In this document: one piece after another, positions 8,190 to 16,791 of the stretch
Numbering within the stretch: position 1 is the first letter of the stretch
How the letters are laid out: each line of letters begins with the position of its first letter
Source of the DNA: Desulfobacula sp.
GTDB taxonomy: Bacteria > Desulfobacterota > Desulfobacteria > Desulfobacterales > Desulfobacteraceae
Reading direction: 5' to 3'
NCBI GenBank assembly: GCA_012031875.1
Contig: JAAUSZ010000013.1
Coordinates: forward strand, 1-39,642
Length of the DNA stretch: 39,642 nt
Made by a program: the position numbers and the translations under genes
The notes under the pieces: model-generated
Databases searched by the model: none
Seen by the model: only the letters and a program-made list of their open reading frames with translations
Told to the model about the DNA's origin: nothing

Positions 8190-9911
8190 TCAATGGCAAA
8201 TATTATTTTCATGCCAGCTCAGATGAAAGCCCTCCCCGGTCACAATGGCATCCGGTGTGACCGGAACACGGCCCGAGCCGGGCAGGATGACCTGCATGGG
8301 GCAGGCCTGCAGGATATCTTTTTCAATATCCACCCCGGGCATGACCTCAATGAGCATCATGCCTTGTTCCGTTAACCGGAATACGCCCACATTGGTCACA
8401 TACAGGACGGTTTTGCCTTTTTTCAAGGCCTGCTCTCCGCTCATGGTGATTTCGCCGACCTGGTTGATGAATTTATGGGGGCCGGGTTTGACTATGCAAA
8501 GCCTTTTCTCCCGGATTTCCATTTGGGCGTTGGCCATCCATGATCCCACAAAAATAAGGGTCTGGGCCGCGGCGCAGAAATCCGGGAACCCTCCGGGACC
8601 CACATAGTTCAAGGCGCCTTCCCCGCGCTTGGACACATTGACGTTTCCCCGGCCGTCCACTTCCAGTATCCCTAGGATCGCGCAATCCAGATGTTCATAA
8701 CACAGGTGAAACACCTGGGCCGAGGAGATGATTTCCCTGGGATTGATTCCAGCCCCGAAATAAACGCCTGGTGCGGGAAGCCCGCCGATGACACCGGTTT
8801 CGGACATGAAGGTCACCTCGTCAAACAGGCCGCCGGTATGGATCAGCCGGGCGACTTCCTCGGGAAGCCCCACACCGATGATGATATTGCAGCATTTTTT
8901 TACAAACCGGGTAAAGGCTGTGGCGGCCAGCCGGGCCAGGGCGTCTTCCACCTTTCCCCGGACCGGGGTAATGCCCAGGACCCGGTTGACGAACTGAAGG
9001 TCTTCCATGGCGGCCCGGGGATCGACTTTAGCACCTTCGGTAAACATGGGCCAGAATTTTTTCTGGGGTACGGCAACGGTCTGTTCGTTGTAGGGATGAA
9101 CCGCCAGTGCATCCACCATGTCCGCGCTCAGGAAAATTTCCTCGGGTTGCTTTTCGATGATTTCCGCCACGCTGACCAGCACCTTGCCTCCGTTGGCCTT
9201 GGCTGCCAGGGCCGCTTCACGGCTTTCCGTAAACAGGGCGCAGTTTTTTACATAGATATTGCCTTCCCGGTCCGCGGCCGGGGCAATAAAAAAAGCGGCA
9301 TCGATTTTAGGAAGGCTGTACCGCAGCTTATCCCCGGCAACCTCGGTCATGCTTTTCCCTTTGCCGGGGATCACCACGGTGCCGTTTCCCACCCGGGGAT
9401 CCAGAAAGGTCCCGACGCCGGTGTCGCTTTCGATGGAAAGCCGGCCCCGGCCCTGGGCTTCAATGAGCAGGGTTTCTATGCCCTGGGGAAGGGTGTGCAG
9501 TTCCACATGGCCCTGATCGGCCAGTTTTAAAATGGTTTTGAGGGTCTCATGGTGGCCGGCGATAAACCGGGTGATGAGACCGGGATCTTCACCCAGTTCC
9601 TCCAGGGTGCCTGGGATCCGCCCCCGCCCGCCCTGGGCTCCGACAATGATATGGGTCAGCCCCCGGGGATGCCCGGTTTCCCGGAAATTCTGTTGAATGG
9701 CCCAGAACCAGACCGAAGGCCGGGCATTCCCGGCCATGCCGCAGGAAAAGGTCGTCGCACCGTCAGGGATCAGGCGGACCGCTTCCATGGCCGTCATGAA
9801 CTTAGGGTTGTCCAGCCCTTCAGGCTTATACGCCAGATTCTTTTTTTTCCATGTCAGCCGCCAGCGTAAAATCACTGCCAGCAGCCGGATTTTTGCAGAT
9901 AGATTCATCAT
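8190..9911 (-). CDS. Acyl-CoA:acetate/3-ketoacid CoA-transferase, fused alpha-beta type
   Basis: A 573-residue family I CoA-transferase of the COG4670 type, in which both subunits are joined in one chain. The first half has PDGATTFSCGMAGNARPS, matching the start of the alpha domain. The second half has the beta-domain active-site motif SETGVIGG, with Glu371 as the residue that carries CoA as a thioester. It moves CoA between carboxylic acids and acyl-CoAs without ATP, as in short-chain fatty-acid metabolism. The donor and acceptor are unknown. The start at 9911 has an AAGGAATC ribosome site; an in-frame upstream extension to 9962 is less likely. It is the first gene of a pair with the acyl-CoA synthetase. 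The 272 bases upstream (9912-10183) show nothing I can support. Confidence 0.87.
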   Translation of the reverse strand: MMNLSAKIRLLAVILRWRLTWKKKNLAYKPEGLDNPKFMTAMEAVRLIPDGATTFSCGMAGNARPSVWFWAIQQNFRETGHPRGLTHIIVGAQGGRGRIPGTLEELGEDPGLITRFIAGHHETLKTILKLADQGHVELHTLPQGIETLLIEAQGRGRLSIESDTGVGTFLDPRVGNGTVVIPGKGKSMTEVAGDKLRYSLPKIDAAFFIAPAADREGNIYVKNCALFTESREAALAAKANGGKVLVSVAEIIEKQPEEIFLSADMVDALAVHPYNEQTVAVPQKKFWPMFTEGAKVDPRAAMEDLQFVNRVLGITPVRGKVEDALARLAATAFTRFVKKCCNIIIGVGLPEEVARLIHTGGLFDEVTFMSETGVIGGLPAPGVYFGAGINPREIISSAQVFHLCYEHLDCAILGILEVDGRGNVNVSKRGEGALNYVGPGGFPDFCAAAQTLIFVGSWMANAQMEIREKRLCIVKPGPHKFINQVGEITMSGEQALKKGKTVLYVTNVGVFRLTEQGMMLIEVMPGVDIEKDILQACPMQVILPGSGRVPVTPDAIVTGEGFHLSWHENNICH

Positions 9912-10183
9912 GATTCCTTTCCAATGAATGAAACAACAATGGCCTCCCAGATCTTTATTCACCCATTGAGAGGAGCAAGGAACGTGCCGGATAAAGCAAG
10001 GTTCTTTAAAATATATCTATTTGATTTAATTCGGAATATATCATGCGGGGGATGGTCCCCGGCAGGGAATATCTCCGGCCTGTTAAAAATGCTGACAGAC
10101 TGTAAAGCAGATGAGGGCAGGAAAATAAAATCCCTGATAGATTTATGGAAAAATTATGCCGGAGAAAAAGGCAATCTCTGAAG

Positions 10184-10834
10184 TCAGTCTTTCCTGCCGA
10201 AGAGAAAATTTTTAATGCTCTTGTACTTGGACAGGATGACCACGATGATGATCCCGGCAAAAACATATTGAATGACATGGAACCGATTTTCCATAAAGTC
10301 AAAACAGAAAAACCAGACAATAATGGCGGTCAGGGTTCCTCCGAAGGTGGCGCCAAGGTTTTTAACCAGCGGAATCCGGATCATATACCCGATGACGGAC
10401 CCCACCACCGGTCCGGTCATGAAAAAGGGGGCCATGACAAAAAGGAAGATGCCGATCCAGCCATAGGCCTCGATCTTGTCTTTTTGTTCGAGCGCGTTAC
10501 GGCTTATCTTTTCCATTGCTCTTTGCAGCCACGGGATCCGGACATAATTGGTCACTGTCAGGACAAAAATAGAATAGGTAAAACAGACAATCAATACCTC
10601 AAGGTAAAAATTATACCCAATGGTAACGAGGGAACCGAAATCATGCATGATGCAGATGCCGATGCCGGCCGCACGGCCGCCGAAAGTATGGGCGATAAGA
10701 GTCAAAACCAGGATTTTTGCAGTTTCCATGTCCACGACGGCAAAATATCCGATGACCATGAGGAGTGCCAGGGAAAGAAGGATTCCGGAAAAAAGGATTC
10801 TGCCTTCCGCTGTCTGATATAATTTTTGTTTCAT
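10184..10834 (-). CDS. Small multidrug-export family membrane protein
   Basis: A 216-residue integral membrane protein with about five or six hydrophobic helices and a short positive C-terminus. The motifs IAHTFGGRAAGIGICI, GIFLFVMAPFFMTGPVVGS and the Gly-rich final loops match the small multi-drug export family (COG2426). The name comes from limited data and the substrate is uncertain. It is the last gene of the long minus-strand train that starts with PBP1B, 38 bases after the thioesterase. Confidence 0.8.
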   Translation of the reverse strand: MKQKLYQTAEGRILFSGILLSLALLMVIGYFAVVDMETAKILVLTLIAHTFGGRAAGIGICIMHDFGSLVTIGYNFYLEVLIVCFTYSIFVLTVTNYVRIPWLQRAMEKISRNALEQKDKIEAYGWIGIFLFVMAPFFMTGPVVGSVIGYMIRIPLVKNLGATFGGTLTAIIVWFFCFDFMENRFHVIQYVFAGIIIVVILSKYKSIKNFLFGRKD

Positions 10835-10872
10835 ATGGTTAGTTCATCCCTCACCTTGTTTTCAATAAAATT

Positions 10873-11345
10873 TCAACCGATCAGATAAGTGGCGGTTCCC
10901 GTGGCGATCCGGACCTCGGTGTCATTATACAGATCGATTTTGGCCACCACGATCCTGGAGCCTGCCCGGATCACCCGGCTCAGGCATTTGAAGGCGGCCC
11001 CCTTGCCCGGTCTCAGATAATCCACCCGCATATCAATGGTGGCCGAGGACACCAGCTTTTCTGGATGACGTCAAGGGGTTTGTTCTGATGGTATCTGGCG
11101 CAGGAGAGAAGGGCGGAAAGCCCTCCGGTGAGATCAATGACCGAGGCCGTGACCCCGCCGTGCAGGATACCCGCGACAGGATTGCCCACCAGATCCTTTT
11201 TCATGTTAAAGCTTGTGACGGCATCCCCGGTTTCATAATCCAGAAGATCAATGCCGATGCCCAGGACCTTGTTAAAGGGCAGCATCTCAAGATAATAGGC
11301 CTTGATTTGCTCCAAAACGGGGGTGATTGTTTTTGTTTCTTCCAT
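10873..11345 (-). CDS. PaaI-type hotdog-fold thioesterase, frameshifted
   Basis: A hotdog-fold protein of about 157 residues once repaired. VAGILHGGVTASVIDLTGGL is the PaaI/YbgC signature: the His-Gly-Gly turn and the acid on the long helix take part in acyl-CoA thioester hydrolysis. The frame breaks at the four-T run 11057-11060. One added base gives QKKLVSSATIDMRVDYLRPG and then a normal C-terminal half ending ATYLIG with a stop at 10873-10875. Without repair, the second half of the domain is lost. It lies 18 bases after the methyltransferase in the same train. The substrate is unknown; aromatic or medium-chain acyl-CoAs are usual. Confidence 0.82.
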
Positions 11346-11363
11346 GTCCGTATCCCGGTTTCC

Positions 11364-11981
11364 TTATTTTCGTTTTAATACGCCAAGGGTGTTTGTCATT
11401 TCAAGGGCCAGATAATCATCGGAGGAAAGGGCGGCTTCATAGACCTTGCGGGGCGCCTCCCCTCCCTTCTCAGGATCGAAAAAAATGTCGTGGATCACCA
11501 GAAAGCCGTTGCTTTGAATATGGCAGGCCCAGGTCAGATAGTCTGAATAGGCCGCCTCAAAGGAGTGGCCCCCGTCTATGAATACCATGGAAAGCGGGGT
11601 CTGCCACATCTTTCCCGCGGCCTGGGAGGCCGCCACAATGGGAATGACCGTATCTTCAAGGCCGGCCGTTGCCAGAGTGTTTCTGAAAACGGGGAAGGTG
11701 TTGACGGCTTTGGATTCAGGATCAAACAGGTCCGGGTCAAAATAGGCTTCTCCGGGTTGCTGTTCTTCGGATCCCCGGTGGTGGTCAACGGAATAAAGGA
11801 TGGAATTTTTTTCTTTAGCGGCAGAGCCGATGATATACGCGGATTTTCCGCAATAGCTGCCGATTTCAAGGATGGGGCCTCTTTCCGCGGCCTGAAGAGA
11901 AAGGCTGTAAAGCCGCAGGGCTTCCTCTTCATCCATGAAGCCCTTGATGCTGCGCCAGAAATCCAAATCAATCTTCATCAT
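11364..11981 (-). CDS. Class I SAM-dependent methyltransferase
   Basis: A 205-residue methyltransferase of the Methyltransf_24 type. ILEIGSYCGKSAYIIG is the glycine-rich SAM-binding motif I. The acidic end of strand 2 follows in YSVDHHRG, and MVFIDGGHSFEAAYSDY is the late motif often found in this group beside the active site. It has no signal peptide. Its first codons overlap the end of ftsK by 14 bases, pointing to translational coupling in the same operon. The methyl acceptor cannot be told; relatives act on sugars, small metabolites or catechol-like groups. Confidence 0.82.
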   Translation of the reverse strand: MMKIDLDFWRSIKGFMDEEEALRLYSLSLQAAERGPILEIGSYCGKSAYIIGSAAKEKNSILYSVDHHRGSEEQQPGEAYFDPDLFDPESKAVNTFPVFRNTLATAGLEDTVIPIVAASQAAGKMWQTPLSMVFIDGGHSFEAAYSDYLTWACHIQSNGFLVIHDIFFDPEKGGEAPRKVYEAALSSDDYLALEMTNTLGVLKRK

Positions 11982-14230
11982 AGGATCTTACCAGAATTTC
12001 CCTGGGTTTGGACCCGATCTGGGGTCCCACAATGCCCTCGTGTTCCATGAGTTCGATGAGCCGGGCCGCGCGGTTATACCCGATGCGGAGCCGCCGCTGA
12101 ACATAAGAGATGGAGGCCTGGCGGGTCTGGGTCACCAGGGCCACGGCCTCGTCATATTTATCATCATAATCGGCCTCGTCAAATTCTTTTTCTTCCTCCT
12201 CATCATCCCCGGCCAGGGTGATGTCTTCCAGATAATCCGGTTCTCTCTGGTCTTTCAGAAACCGGGTGATCTTGGCGATCTCCTGCTCGGAAATATAGGC
12301 CCCCTGGATTCTTACCAGCTTCCCGGTCCCCGGCGGGCAGAAGAGCATATCCCCGTTGCCCAGCAGGCTTTCAGGCCCGCCGCCGTCAAAAATGGTCCGG
12401 GCATCCACCTTGGAAGACACCTGGAAGGAAATCCGGGTGGGAAAATTGGCCTTGATGCTGCCCGTCAAGACATCCACCGAAGGCCGCTGGGTGGCCACAA
12501 TCAGGTGGATCCCGGCGGCCCGGGCCATCTGGGCCAGCCGTGTCAGGGCGAATTCCACATCCTTGGACGCCACCATCATGAGATCGGCCAGCTCGTCCAC
12601 GATGACCACAATATAGGGCAGCTTTTCAAACCGGGGCTCCCCATCCGGATCATCAACGGTCCGGGCAGGGATTGAAGCCACCATGCTATTGTACTGGACA
12701 ATATTCCGGAATCCGGTCTGCTCCAGGACCTCATACCGGCGCTCCATTTCCCGAACCGCCCAGAAAAGGGCATTGGTGGCCTTTTTCATATCCGTCACCA
12801 CCGGGGAGATGAGATGGGGAATATCATTGTATACGGACAGTTCTATGCGTTTGGGGTCAATCATGATCATCTTGATATCATCGGGGGTGGCCTTATACAA
12901 CAGGCTGATGATCATGGAATTGAGCCCCACGCTTTTTCCGGTTCCGGTGGCCCCGGCAATGAGGAGATGGGGCATGGAATCCATTTTGGTCACCACGGGT
13001 TTTCCCAGGAGATCCTTTCCCAGCCCCAGGGTTAAAAAGGAAGAGGATCGGGCAAACTCTGCCGAGCCGATCAATTCCCTTAAATTCACGATTTCTCTTT
13101 CATCATTGGGAATTTCGATGCCCACCACGTCCCGGCCCGGGATGGGGGCCACGATCCGGATGCTGATGGCGCTGAGGGCCAGGGCAAGATCGTCGGACAG
13201 CCCCGCGATCTTGCTGATCTTGATGCCCGCGGCCGGTTTATATTCAAAGGTGGTGATGACAGGCCCGGGAAGGATTTCCACCACTTCCCCGAATACGTTG
13301 AAATCATTGAGCTTGCTTTCCAGTATCTTTGCCTTTTCCTTGAGCAGCCCGGTGTCGATATTTTTCTTCACCTTTTTTTTCTCATCCAGAAAGGAGATCA
13401 GGGGCAGCTTGAATTCCACCTTTTCCCGGATGTCCTTGAAAACGGGATCAGGCTTGAAATCCGAATCCTCCTCGTCCAGGGTGATGATTTCCGGTTCAAA
13501 ATATCTTTCCGGCTCAGCCGGTTCCTTTCTTTCCGGAACCCTTTCCGGCAGGGTGATGAGAGGCTCTTCTCCGGCCGGGGTGATATCAATCTGCATTTCC
13601 CGCTGCATTTTCCGCTCCTGCCTTTCCCTGGCCCGGAGACTGTATTTTTCTTGGATGAAATCCGCAGCTTCCCGGAGCCCTTCCTGAATCTCCCGGACCA
13701 TTTCCCCGGTTTTCCGGTGGAAAAAGGCTATGAGGGTGATGAGGGAGACGCCCGTGGTCAGGATAAGGCCCACCAGCATAAACAGCACCAGGATGACTAC
13801 GCACCCGGCCATATTGGCGTATTTCAGCAAAAAGGCGGCCAGGGAGATCCCCATGAGGCCGCCGGAGGAAATGCGGGTACCCAGGGCCGTGTATTCGGTC
13901 CGGATCAGAAAGAGCAGCCCGCCGGTGCAGATCATGAGAAGGAGGCCGCCCAGGACGGTCAGGCCCATGATTTTCCCGGATCTTCCCTTTAAAAACCAGG
14001 CCCCGGTCAGGCCCAGAATCACCGGGAGCCAGTAAGCCCCCAGCCCGAAAAGATAGATAAAGAACCCGGCTGTGTGGGCCCCCAGCAGGCCGAAGGCGTT
14101 ATGAATGGTTTTGGGGACCGAAAAAAAATTGTTTCCCACACAGGGATCCGAGGCGTGGTAGCTCAAAAGGCCGACGGCGGTCAGAATGACCAGGAATAAA
14201 AAAAGAATACCAATGAGTTCTTTTTTTCAT
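11968..14230 (-). CDS. ftsK: DNA translocase FtsK
   Basis: The motor that pumps chromosome ends through the division septum and activates XerCD recombination. The N-terminus has four membrane helices, followed by a short charged linker and the hexameric ATPase. Walker A GATGTGKSVG lies about residues 404-413 and Walker B VVIVDELADLMM about 518-529 of the unbroken 732-residue frame. The last 65 residues form the winged-helix gamma domain that reads KOPS DNA. The unbroken frame starts only at a TTG at 14166, but the same frame continues upstream through KELIGILFLFLVILTAVGLL, clearly the first helix. The ATG at 14228-14230 would fit if the seven-T run at 14221-14227 were one base shorter. The linker is much shorter than in E. 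coli. Confidence 0.92.
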
Positions 14231-15875
14231 ACTCGATAATCACCGGAACGATGAGGGGCTTTCGGTTGATGGCAAAGGCAAAATATTGTTTCAGGGCCTT
14301 CTGGAGTTTTTTCCGGAGCAGTTCAATCCGGTCTTCCCGGCCGGCTTCGATTTCTTCCACAATCTCAAGGATCACGCACTGGGCATCATCCACCAGGTAG
14401 CCGGTGGCGGCGTCAAAGACAAAGCCTTTGGATATGAGTTCCGGGCCGTAAAGGACCACCCCGGTTTCCTCGTCGATGATCATGGTGACCACCACAAGGC
14501 CGCCTTCGGACAATTCCCGCCGCTCCTTGAGCACGCTCCGGCCCACATCCCCGATGCCTTTGCCGTCCACCAGAATCCGGCCCGTATGGACGCTGCCCTC
14601 CAGCCTGCCGCCGGTCTCATCAAAGGCGATGATCTTGCCGTCCTCCACCACCAGGACATTTTCCCTGGGCATGCCCAGGCCTTCGGCAAGCCTTGCATGA
14701 ACCACCAGGTGCCGGTATTCCCCGTGAATAGGGATGAAATACCGGGGCTTGGTCAGGTTCAGCATGAGCTTCAGTTCTTCCTGGTGGGCGTGACCCGAGG
14801 TATGGATCTGGGCGATCTTGGAATAGATCACGTCGGCCCCCCGGCGGTAGAGTTTGTTGATGATGCCGGCAATGGCTTTTTCATTTCCCGGTATATATTT
14901 GGAAGACAGGATGACGCTGTCCCCTTTTTTGATATTGATGTGCTTGTGGATGCCCGAGGCCATCCGGACCAGGGCCGACATGGGCTCTCCCTGGCTGCCC
15001 GTGGTGATGATGACGATCTCGTCATCCCGGTATTTGTCGATGTGTTTCATATCCACCAGGGTATTGGGCGGGCAGTGAACATAGCCCAGTTCCGTGGCCA
15101 CGGCAATGATCTGGTCCATGCTCCGGCCGTTGAAAACCACTTTCCGGTGGTCCCGGACGGCCATGTCGATGATCTGCTGGATCCTGAAGACATTGGAGGC
15201 GAACAGGGCCACCACCACCCGGCCCGGCGCGGCAATGATATATTTTTCAAGGTTCTTGGCCACTTCCTGTTCGCTCATGGTATAGCCCTCGGCCTCCACA
15301 TTGGTGGAATCCGACATCAGGGCCAGGACACCGGCTTCACCCAGTCTGGCAAAGGTTGAGATATCCGTGTTTTTCATGGGGTCGGCGTCATGGCTGATCC
15401 TGAAATCTCCGGTATGGACCACGACCCCTTCCGGGGTTTTGATGGCAAGCCCCACCCCGTCGGCCGTGCTGTGGCTCACCCGGATGAATTCAATTTCAAA
15501 GGGATCGATGGTCAGGGTTTCGCCGGGGTTGACAAGGTTCAGATCAATATATTTGTTCAGGTCAAATTCGATGAGTTTGTTTCTGACGATCCCCAGGGTA
15601 AAGGCCGTGCCGTAGACCGGCAGCCGGATTTCCTTCAGCAGATAGGGCAGGGCCCCGATATGGTCCTCATGGGCATGGGTCAGGATGACGGCCTGGACCT
15701 TGTCCTTGTTTTCCCGGATATAGTCCATGGCCGGGATGACAATATCCACGCCCAGCATATAATCTTCGGGAAACATGAGGCCGGCGTCGATGATGAACAT
15801 GACCTCGTCATATTCAATCACCATCATATTCAGCCCGATTTCGCCAAGGCCTCCCAGGGGAATGATTTTCAGCAT
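14181..15875 (-). CDS. rnj: Ribonuclease J
   Basis: A metallo-beta-lactamase/beta-CASP ribonuclease with endo- and 5'-exonuclease activity in mRNA decay and RNA maturation. HAHEDHIG (near residue 65) and VHTGDFRISHDADP bind the two zinc ions. SSKYIPGNE and TSGHAHQEEL belong to the beta-CASP part, and IHGEYRHL supplies a late His. The C-terminal dimer domain ends near PLIVPVIIE. The open frame then runs on through about 15 extra residues into ftsK. One extra base before 14230 would end it as VIIEV, with a TGA overlapping the FtsK ATG, so I think the true stop is near 14227. It lies 16 bases after the small conserved gene. Confidence 0.93.
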   Translation of the reverse strand: MLKIIPLGGLGEIGLNMMVIEYDEVMFIIDAGLMFPEDYMLGVDIVIPAMDYIRENKDKVQAVILTHAHEDHIGALPYLLKEIRLPVYGTAFTLGIVRNKLIEFDLNKYIDLNLVNPGETLTIDPFEIEFIRVSHSTADGVGLAIKTPEGVVVHTGDFRISHDADPMKNTDISTFARLGEAGVLALMSDSTNVEAEGYTMSEQEVAKNLEKYIIAAPGRVVVALFASNVFRIQQIIDMAVRDHRKVVFNGRSMDQIIAVATELGYVHCPPNTLVDMKHIDKYRDDEIVIITTGSQGEPMSALVRMASGIHKHINIKKGDSVILSSKYIPGNEKAIAGIINKLYRRGADVIYSKIAQIHTSGHAHQEELKLMLNLTKPRYFIPIHGEYRHLVVHARLAEGLGMPRENVLVVEDGKIIAFDETGGRLEGSVHTGRILVDGKGIGDVGRSVLKERRELSEGGLVVVTMIIDEETGVVLYGPELISKGFVFDAATGYLVDDAQCVILEIVEEIEAGREDRIELLRKKLQKALKQYFAFAINRKPLIVPVIIEYEKKNSLVFFFYSWSF

Positions 15876-15891
15876 CGGGATATCCTAAGGT

Positions 15892-16224
15892 CTAAATTCC
15901 AATGCCGAGTTTTTCAAGAATGGCATCGGCCTGGTCCATGAGCCAGTTGCGTTGTTCCTTGGTCGCATAGCCCATACAATCGCATTTGATTTTTTTCTCC
16001 ACCCTGACCAGAAATTCACAGGTCAGGTAGGTTTCTTCCAGCATCAGGGCGAAAACATGGGGGCGGCAGCCTTTATGGTCTTTCTGTAGGGGGGTCAGGA
16101 TGTCCTGATCCAGTTCAAACCAGTAAACCCCGCCCAGGGGGGAGGGCGTCAGGTATTGATCCAGATACGCCTTCAGTTTCCGGTAGTCCTCAAGCCGCAG
16201 CCCGTCTATCACATACTGTTTCAT
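15892..16224 (-). CDS. Small conserved protein, function unknown
   Basis: A 110-residue soluble protein I do not recognise by function. It begins MKQYVIDGLRLEDYRKLKAY, continues with a GGVYWFELDQDILTPLQ segment and CRPHVFALMLEE, and ends in a helical region with two cysteines (KCDCMGYAT). The well-ordered, low-gap composition suggests a conserved family rather than a chance frame. I chose the ATG at 16224; an upstream GTG at 16242 would add six residues and cannot be ruled out. It sits between the TPR lipoprotein and RNase J in one transcription direction, so it may be co-expressed with them. Confidence 0.68.
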   Translation of the reverse strand: MKQYVIDGLRLEDYRKLKAYLDQYLTPSPLGGVYWFELDQDILTPLQKDHKGCRPHVFALMLEETYLTCEFLVRVEKKIKCDCMGYATKEQRNWLMDQADAILEKLGIGI

Positions 16225-16266
16225 AGGGAATTTAATTAGCACAGGTCCATCCGGATATGCAACCCG

Positions 16267-16791
16267 TTATTTTAATTTATTGATCCGCTCTTTCTGGGCC
16301 TGGACCCGGCCCATGCCCTCAGGATCGGCTTTCATATAAATCTCGGCCAAATGGTTGAATTCCCCGGCCTGGGCCGCATTGCCCTTCATGATCCAGGCTT
16401 CGGCAAGATGGTAATAATTTTCCCCGTTCCTGGGGTTCAGATTGACGGCCCTTTCCAGGACCCGGATGGCCTCGTCGGGTTTCCTGTTTTTCAGGTAGGC
16501 CTGGCCCTGCTGAGAAAAGGTCACAGCCGCCAGGGCCATGGGGCTTAGCTGGGCCGCAGGCGGGGCGGCCGGCGTTTCCTTTTTGGAAGGAGGCGGTTTG
16601 GGCGTTGGTGGTTTTTCCACGGATTTAGGGGCCGGTTCCGGGCTTTCCTTTGGGGTCGTGTGACGGCTTACCACGGTCTTTTCAGGTTCGGGAGCCGGTT
16701 TTGGCGCCAGGATCGAACAGCCGGTCAGAAAAACCAAGGCCAGGCCCATGGCGGCCCATTTAAAAAGAAGGCAATATTTTTTTGATTCCAT
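16267..16791 (-). CDS. TPR lipoprotein, candidate PBP1B activator
   Basis: A 174-residue lipoprotein. A positive N-terminus and hydrophobic helix lead to the lipobox LTGC, with the acylated Cys at residue 25. A Pro/Lys/Glu-rich disordered linker follows (about 30-80) and then a helical region with a TPR unit (YLKNRKPDEAIRVLERAVNL) and a second helix pair. Its start overlaps the end of the PBP1B gene by 32 bases, so the two are coupled. In Pseudomonas the activator of PBP1B is LpoP, a TPR-containing outer-membrane lipoprotein encoded beside its synthase. The same build and position suggest this protein is a functional counterpart, which is inference. It would sit in the outer membrane and reach across the periplasm. 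Confidence 0.78.
   Translation of the reverse strand: MESKKYCLLFKWAAMGLALVFLTGCSILAPKPAPEPEKTVVSRHTTPKESPEPAPKSVEKPPTPKPPPSKKETPAAPPAAQLSPMALAAVTFSQQGQAYLKNRKPDEAIRVLERAVNLNPRNGENYYHLAEAWIMKGNAAQAGEFNHLAEIYMKADPEGMGRVQAQKERINKLK

Noticed and set aside
9924-10181. 85-residue frame in the gap before the CoA-transferase
   Set aside because: No ribosome site, no motifs, and it starts antisense to the 5' end of the CoA-transferase gene.
12683-13687. 334-residue open frame opposite ftsK
   Set aside because: Serine/arginine-rich shadow with no recognisable domain, inside the FtsK motor.
14286-15359. 357-residue open frame opposite RNase J
   Set aside because: Asp/His/Gly-rich shadow of the RNase J frame.
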